Below, in pieces: positions 17,614 through 20,955 of a stretch of DNA of 20,955 bases. Each line of letters starts with the position of its first letter. Position 1 is the stretch's first letter. Origin of the DNA: Planctomycetota bacterium. GTDB taxonomy: Bacteria; Planctomycetota; PUPC01; DSUN01. The translations under genes were made by a program, and so were the position numbers. A model generated the notes under the pieces. That model searched no databases, had not been told where the DNA came from, and worked only from the letters and a program-made list of their open reading frames with translations. The DNA is taken from positions 1-20,955 of the forward strand of contig VGYW01000105.1 of NCBI GenBank assembly GCA_016872875.1, in the 5' to 3' direction.

Positions 17614-17642
17614 ACGATAGCAACTCTGGCCGCCAGAGTCAA
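17614..17642 (-). promoter_or_regulatory. Predicted moxR promoter with dyad in spacer
   Basis: On the minus strand TTGACT (17642-17637), a 17-nt spacer and TATCGT (17619-17614), giving a start near 17607 and a leader of about 20 nt. A perfect 7-bp dyad ACTCTGG-CCG-CCAGAGT (17623-17639) fills the spacer and reaches into the -35, a position suited to a repressor or activator site. It could instead be the 3' stem of the pilT transcript, but no T run follows it on that strand. Confidence 0.55.
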
Positions 17643-17660
17643 ACGCATTTTTCGCGCGGC

Positions 17661-18734
17661 TCAGTCGGCCAGGACGCGCTGGAGATCGGTCGGGTTGTTG
17701 GAGTAGTTGATGGCGTCGTTGTATGTGATCATGCCGCGGCGGTAGAGCGAGGCGAGCGACTCCTCCATCGTCTGCATGCCGATGCTCCGCGAGGTGGCGA
17801 TGGTATTCTGGATCAGGTGAACGTTGCGTTCGCGGATCATGTTGCGGACCGCGCCCGTGCCGATGAGCACTTCGCAGGCGAGCACGCGCCCCGTGCGGTC
17901 TACGTTCGGGACGAGGCGCTGGGCGATGACGGCCTGGAGGGTGGAGGAGAGCTGAAGGACGACCTGCCCCTGGCGCCCGCCCTCGAAGCAGCCCATGATC
18001 CGCTCAACCGTCCCCACCGCGTTCGGCGTGTGGAGCGTGGCGAGCACAAGGTGCCCCGTGTCCGCCGCCGCAAGAGCCGTCTCCATCGTCTCGATGTCCC
18101 GCATCTCCCCGATGCAGATGACGTTTGGGTCCAGCCGCAGCACGCTCCGCAGGCAGGAGGCGAAGCTCAGCGTGTCGGTCGTCACCTCGATCTGCACCAC
18201 GATGCTCTTGCGGTGCCGGTGCTCGTACTCCACCGGGTCCTCGATGGTCACTATCTTGCAGCGCCGCGTCGCGTTGATCGCGTCGACCAGGTAGTTCAGC
18301 GTCGTCGTCTTCCCCGAGCCGGTCGGCCCGGTGACGATGACCATGCCCGACGTGAGATTGACGATGTCGTTGACGATGGGCGGGAGCATGAGCTCGTCGG
18401 CGGCTTTGACATCCAGGTTGCACATCCTGATGGCGAGCTCTGGCACGCCGAGGCGGTGGTAGAAGGTCACGCGGAGGCGGCCGGTCTCCTCGTGCCAGTG
18501 CGAGACGCACAGCTCGCGCTGGGCCTCGAGGCGCTCGAACTGCGCGGGGGTGAGGAGGAACTTCGCAAGGTCGGCAAGCTCTTCTCGCGTGTAGGGGTCC
18601 CAGTTCGACACGATCACCTCGCCGCTCACGCGATAGGCGGGCGGCAGGCCGGCCATGATGTGGACGTCGGAGGCGTTGTGCTCCCTTGCCACGCGGAGCG
18701 TGGCCTCGAAGCGTTGCTCGGGGCTGAGGTTCAT
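17661..18734 (-). CDS. pilT: PilT-like type IV pilus retraction ATPase
   Basis: 357 residues, the PilT/PilU size. Hexameric cytoplasmic ATPase that pulls back type IV pili. The N-terminal PAS-like domain has ASDVHIMAGLPPAYRVSGEV (21-40). Walker A is GPTGSGKTTTL (136-146), the Asp box TIEDPVEYEH (163-172), Walker B VICIGEMRD (205-213) and the His box TGHLVLATLHTPNA (226-239). The C-terminus reads IGMQTMEESLASLYRRGMITYNDAI, as in PilT. No pilin, PilB or PilC gene is in the window, so the pilus machine must be elsewhere, or the ATPase may serve another secretion-like system. The start overlaps the TPR gene stop by 4 nt (ATGA at 18731-18734). Confidence 0.93.
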   Translation of the reverse strand: MNLSPEQRFEATLRVAREHNASDVHIMAGLPPAYRVSGEVIVSNWDPYTREELADLAKFLLTPAQFERLEAQRELCVSHWHEETGRLRVTFYHRLGVPELAIRMCNLDVKAADELMLPPIVNDIVNLTSGMVIVTGPTGSGKTTTLNYLVDAINATRRCKIVTIEDPVEYEHRHRKSIVVQIEVTTDTLSFASCLRSVLRLDPNVICIGEMRDIETMETALAAADTGHLVLATLHTPNAVGTVERIMGCFEGGRQGQVVLQLSSTLQAVIAQRLVPNVDRTGRVLACEVLIGTGAVRNMIRERNVHLIQNTIATSRSIGMQTMEESLASLYRRGMITYNDAINYSNNPTDLQRVLAD

Positions 18735-19537
18735 CGGCCGCGGAGCCTCCTGAAGAACCGCCTGAGGGTGGTCATGAGGCCGGCTGGCCGCCCCTCGGCG
18801 GCCTGCCTGTAGAGGGCGATGCGCGGGGCGAGGGTGGCCGCCTGCTGGTATGAGACCCTGGCCTGTGCGGCCATGCCGAGCTCCTCCTGCGCCTGGCCCA
18901 TGAGATACCAGGCCCGCGCCGCTTCGGGGAGCGCCGCCGCCGCTCGCTGAAGGGCCGTGAGGGCCGTGCTGTAGTGGCCGCCGCGAAGAAGGAGTTCCCC
19001 GATGCGGATGAGCAACGGCCCCTTCGGGCCTTCACCGCGCAGCGCCCGGTTGAAGCACTCCGTGGCCGCGGGCGAGCTGTCGCGCATCATCAACTCGCCG
19101 CGGCAGAGCCACACCAGCGGCCACTCCCCTTTGCCTTGAACCGCCGCGTCGTTGAGGGCGCGGGCGTCGCGCTTGTGGCCCATGCGGTGGAGAGCGACGC
19201 TCTTGGCGGCGAGCACCTGGGGGTTGTCGGGGAACCTCTCGAGGGCCTTGTCGGCCCACAGCCGCGCCTCGGGATATTCCTCCAGGTCGAGGAGCACGCG
19301 GAGCTGGCCCACCCAGGCATCGAGGAGGAGGGGGTTCTCTCCGAGCGCGGCGGAGTAACAGCGGAGCGCTGCCTCGAAGCTCCCTTCCAGCTCCTGAGCT
19401 ACGGCCTGGCGGAGGTAGAAATCCGCATCGCGCAGCTCGGCGGCAGGGCCGCGGGCCTCCGCGCGAGGCGCCGCCGGCGCCTGCGCCTCCGGCCCGGCCT
19501 CACCGAACTCAAGGCTCGCGAATCGCCCCTTGGCCAC
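18731..19537 (-). CDS. TPR-repeat protein, co-translated with pilT
   Basis: 268 residues. The N-terminal 35 residues are Ala/Pro-rich and probably unstructured. From about 38 onward there are tetratricopeptide-like helical pairs (DFYLRQAVAQELEGSFEAALRCYSAAL; ARLWADKALERFPDNPQVLAAKSVAL; ARAWYLMGQAQEELGMAAQARVSYQQAATLAP). The end is basic (TTLRRFFRRLRGR). No signal peptide, so it is probably cytoplasmic. The GTG start at 19537 is chosen because GGAAGG lies just upstream. The 4-nt overlap with pilT suggests a scaffold or regulator for the ATPase, but this is inference only. Confidence 0.82.
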   Translation of the reverse strand: MAKGRFASLEFGEAGPEAQAPAAPRAEARGPAAELRDADFYLRQAVAQELEGSFEAALRCYSAALGENPLLLDAWVGQLRVLLDLEEYPEARLWADKALERFPDNPQVLAAKSVALHRMGHKRDARALNDAAVQGKGEWPLVWLCRGELMMRDSSPAATECFNRALRGEGPKGPLLIRIGELLLRGGHYSTALTALQRAAAALPEAARAWYLMGQAQEELGMAAQARVSYQQAATLAPRIALYRQAAEGRPAGLMTTLRRFFRRLRGR

Positions 19538-19556
19538 GGCCTTCCTTTCCCCTGCT

Positions 19557-19590
19557 CACCTTCCCAAAGGTCTGGAACCTTCGGGAGGGG
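19557..19590. repeat. Imperfect inverted repeat upstream of TPR gene
   Basis: CCTTCCCAAAGGT and ACCTTCGGGAGGG are near-complements around the short loop CTGGA, with one bulge. It lies just upstream of the TPR gene's Shine-Dalgarno, in its expected leader. Confidence 0.6.
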
Positions 19591-19607
19591 GGCTAATGAG
19601 GGCATCA

Positions 19608-19688
19608 CACGGACGGACACGGACGAACACGGACAGGCACCCTTGCTCCACGTGGGCATCTGTCCGTGTCTGTCCGTGTCTGTCCGTG
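19608..19688. repeat. ACGGACAC repeat hairpin upstream of TPR gene
   Basis: Arms 19608-19636 and 19660-19688 are equal in length (29 nt) and complementary at 26 of 29 positions, with a 23-nt loop. Each arm is three 10-nt units of CACGGACAGA type. The three differences do not favour either RNA strand. Together with 19557-19590 it fills most of the 194-bp gap between the TPR and zinc-ribbon genes. Confidence 0.92.
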
Positions 19689-19731
19689 GTGCTTCACTGC
19701 CGGCTCCCGCGCGTGGCGCGCCCGCCCACAA

Positions 19732-20766
19732 TCAGCGCAGCGCGTGGCGGCGCCCGAGGGGCAGGTAGACACCAGAGACCCTCCCCCGCACCTGCGCCAG
19801 CCGCACCGTGTAGCCCTCCCGCCAGAGCGCCACCACGATGTTCACCAGATGGTAGCCGTGGTAGCCGACCGGGCGCGGGACGAACACGGCGTCGTGCGGC
19901 ACGGTGAACGACAATGGCCGCGATGGCCACAGGAACTGGCCACCGGGCATCGCGCTCGCCTCGACCGGCTGGCCGTTCACCTCGATGCCTGCCTGCGACA
20001 CGCACACCTTGTCGCCCCCCACCGCGACGACGCGCCCCAGACCCGTCGGCCCGCCCCCGTGGTAGTAGGCGCCATAAGCCCAATCCTGGTTCACGTACAC
20101 TACGTCGCCCACATGCACGTGCCCCGGCACGTAGCGCCCGCGCCAAGAGAGTAGCACATCGCCCTGGCGGATGTCCAGCGCCTCGATGTTGAACGGGCTG
20201 ACCACGAACTCCACGTAGCTCATCACCAGGCGGTCGAGGAGAAAGTAGGGGATCGCGGTGATGACCAGGATGAAGAACATTGTGGTCAGGCGGTCGCGCA
20301 CGTCGCCGAGGTGTTGCTGGAGCTTTCCGGCGTCAAAGATGACGGATGCGTGCCAGCCAATCAGGGAGCCGAGGAGGAGGCCGCCGGTCACGCCGGCATA
20401 GAAGTTGGCTGTGATGAAAACGGTGAACGCCCAGCCCAGGAACGCCACGAGCGCGCCGAGCCTGCGTCCAATCGCCAGATGCCCCAGCCCGGGCACCACG
20501 GAGAGGATCGTCGCGGCCACGGCCTCCCCTGGCACGGAGCCGTTGCGGTCGAAGAACCGCCCGATGCGCGCCAGGAGCCTGCTCTTCCGCCCGACCACCA
20601 GGCGGTTGACGGCATAGAGGAGCGGCCTGAGGCCCTTGAGGCGTCCGGCTCGGGGCGGCAGGAAGTCTGCCGCGGCCGAAGGCTCGGTCGCCACCAGTTG
20701 CGCCCGGCAGCGCGTGCACCTCTCGGTGCCGGGCAGATTGGCGAAGCCGCATAGGGGGCATTCCAT
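19732..20766 (-). CDS. Zinc-ribbon membrane protein with degenerate S26 signal-peptidase-like domain
   Basis: 344 residues. The N-terminal zinc ribbon has Cys3, Cys6, Cys17 and Cys20 (CPLC...CTRC). Hydrophobic helices lie near 81-100 (with VVPGLGHLAIGRR), 103-120, 124-140 and 163-180. From about 185 the sequence resembles signal peptidase I: VEFVVSPFNIEALDIRQGDVLL, then YVPGHVHVGDVVYV, then GRVVAVGGDKVCVSQAGIEVNGQPV, then FTVPHDAVFVPR. The catalytic Ser of the SMxPT box is not present (an Asn or Ile lies there) and the Lys of the KRVIGLPGD box is Gly244, so peptidase activity is unlikely. It may bind or scaffold rather than cut. ATG at 20766; no strong Shine-Dalgarno. The gene upstream is separated by a GATTCGATC repeat block. 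Confidence 0.8.
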   Translation of the reverse strand: MECPLCGFANLPGTERCTRCRAQLVATEPSAAADFLPPRAGRLKGLRPLLYAVNRLVVGRKSRLLARIGRFFDRNGSVPGEAVAATILSVVPGLGHLAIGRRLGALVAFLGWAFTVFITANFYAGVTGGLLLGSLIGWHASVIFDAGKLQQHLGDVRDRLTTMFFILVITAIPYFLLDRLVMSYVEFVVSPFNIEALDIRQGDVLLSWRGRYVPGHVHVGDVVYVNQDWAYGAYYHGGGPTGLGRVVAVGGDKVCVSQAGIEVNGQPVEASAMPGGQFLWPSRPLSFTVPHDAVFVPRPVGYHGYHLVNIVVALWREGYTVRLAQVRGRVSGVYLPLGRRHALR

Positions 20767-20784
20767 TGGGGCGCGCCTTGGCAG

Positions 20785-20838
20785 CGATGATCCGGCCGAT
20801 TCGATCGATTCGGTCGATTCGATCGATTCGATCGATCA
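20785..20838. repeat. GATTCGATC repeat block with CGATGATCCG head
   Basis: Head CGATGATCCG (20785-20794), then GATTCGATC-type units to about 20838, rich in the palindrome TCGATCGA. It fills most of the gap between two minus-strand genes. The 10-bp head is identical to that at 12073-12082 (plus) and 14390-14399 (minus). Confidence 0.88.
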
Positions 20839-20839
20839 G

Positions 20840-20955
20840 CTATGTGTTCTTCTGCTTCTGCTGGATATGCACCTCCACCCCCGTCGGCGGGGCGTAGAAC
20901 TCCGCGGTGCGCTCGGTGGCGACGATCTTGCCAAGCACCTCCTCGAAGAACTTCG
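20840..20955 (-). CDS. 3' end of an unknown gene
   Basis: Partial. The last 37 or so codons of a minus-strand gene cut by the window edge, ending at a TAG at 20840-20842. The visible tail reads KFFEEVLGKIVATERTAEF then YAPPTGVEVHIQQKQKNT. Codon use is like the neighbours. I do not recognise it, and too little is present to assign a family. Confidence 0.7.
   Translation of the reverse strand, partial: KFFEEVLGKIVATERTAEFYAPPTGVEVHIQQKQKNT

Noticed and set aside
17623..17639. Rho-independent terminator after pilT
   Set aside because: The stem is only 7 bp and no T run follows it on the minus strand; it fits better as a dyad in the moxR promoter.

Overview
The window is a GC-rich bacterial segment that most resembles a planctomycete or a close PVC-group relative. 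This rests on gene content (a MoxR/DUF58/BatA/VWA/DUF4175-type membrane cluster typical of that group) and on gaps filled with short-repeat dyads. Species cannot be told from the sequence. All fourteen complete protein genes but one run on the minus strand. There are no RNA genes, insertion sequences, phage genes or CRISPR arrays that I can see, and no gene-free stretch reaches 300 bases. The longest gap is the 221-bp divergent region at 6564-6784.

Region 1 (175-7906) is a citric-acid-cycle block. A minus-strand operon reads sucC-sucD-sdhA-sdhB-leuC-like-leuD-like, with most junctions overlapping by 1-4 nt. Citrate synthase is divergent from it on the plus strand. The two aconitase-family subunits look like a split, LeuCD/HacAB-type enzyme that probably serves as the cycle's aconitase. 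The small subunit carries an Arg (HLRS) where homoaconitases read YLRT. The large subunit has an unusual rearrangement of an Fe-S cysteine motif. No SDH membrane anchor is present. The sucC and gltA promoters face each other and overlap.

Region 2 (7916-17585) is a MoxR-type cluster on the minus strand. In transcription order it encodes a MoxR AAA+ ATPase, a DUF58 protein, an unrecognised secreted protein, a BatA-type VWA membrane protein, a second VWA/GATase-fold membrane protein and a DUF4175-like membrane protein. A good sigma70-like promoter with a dyad in its spacer precedes moxR.

Region 3 (17661-20955) holds a GTG-started TPR protein overlapping a PilT-like ATPase, then (upstream) a zinc-ribbon membrane protein with a signal-peptidase-like fold that lacks the catalytic residues, and the 3' end of one unknown gene.

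The most unusual feature is non-coding. Almost every gap where genes do not overlap is filled by a block of short tandem repeats, usually arranged as a long hairpin or palindrome. The repeat unit differs from gap to gap (ATGGATGA-like, GAC/GAG, GGATCCGAC, GGTCCCTGT, ACGGACAC, GATTCGATC, and a 74-bp unit), but the architecture recurs. Three blocks share the same 10-bp head, CGATGATCCG.
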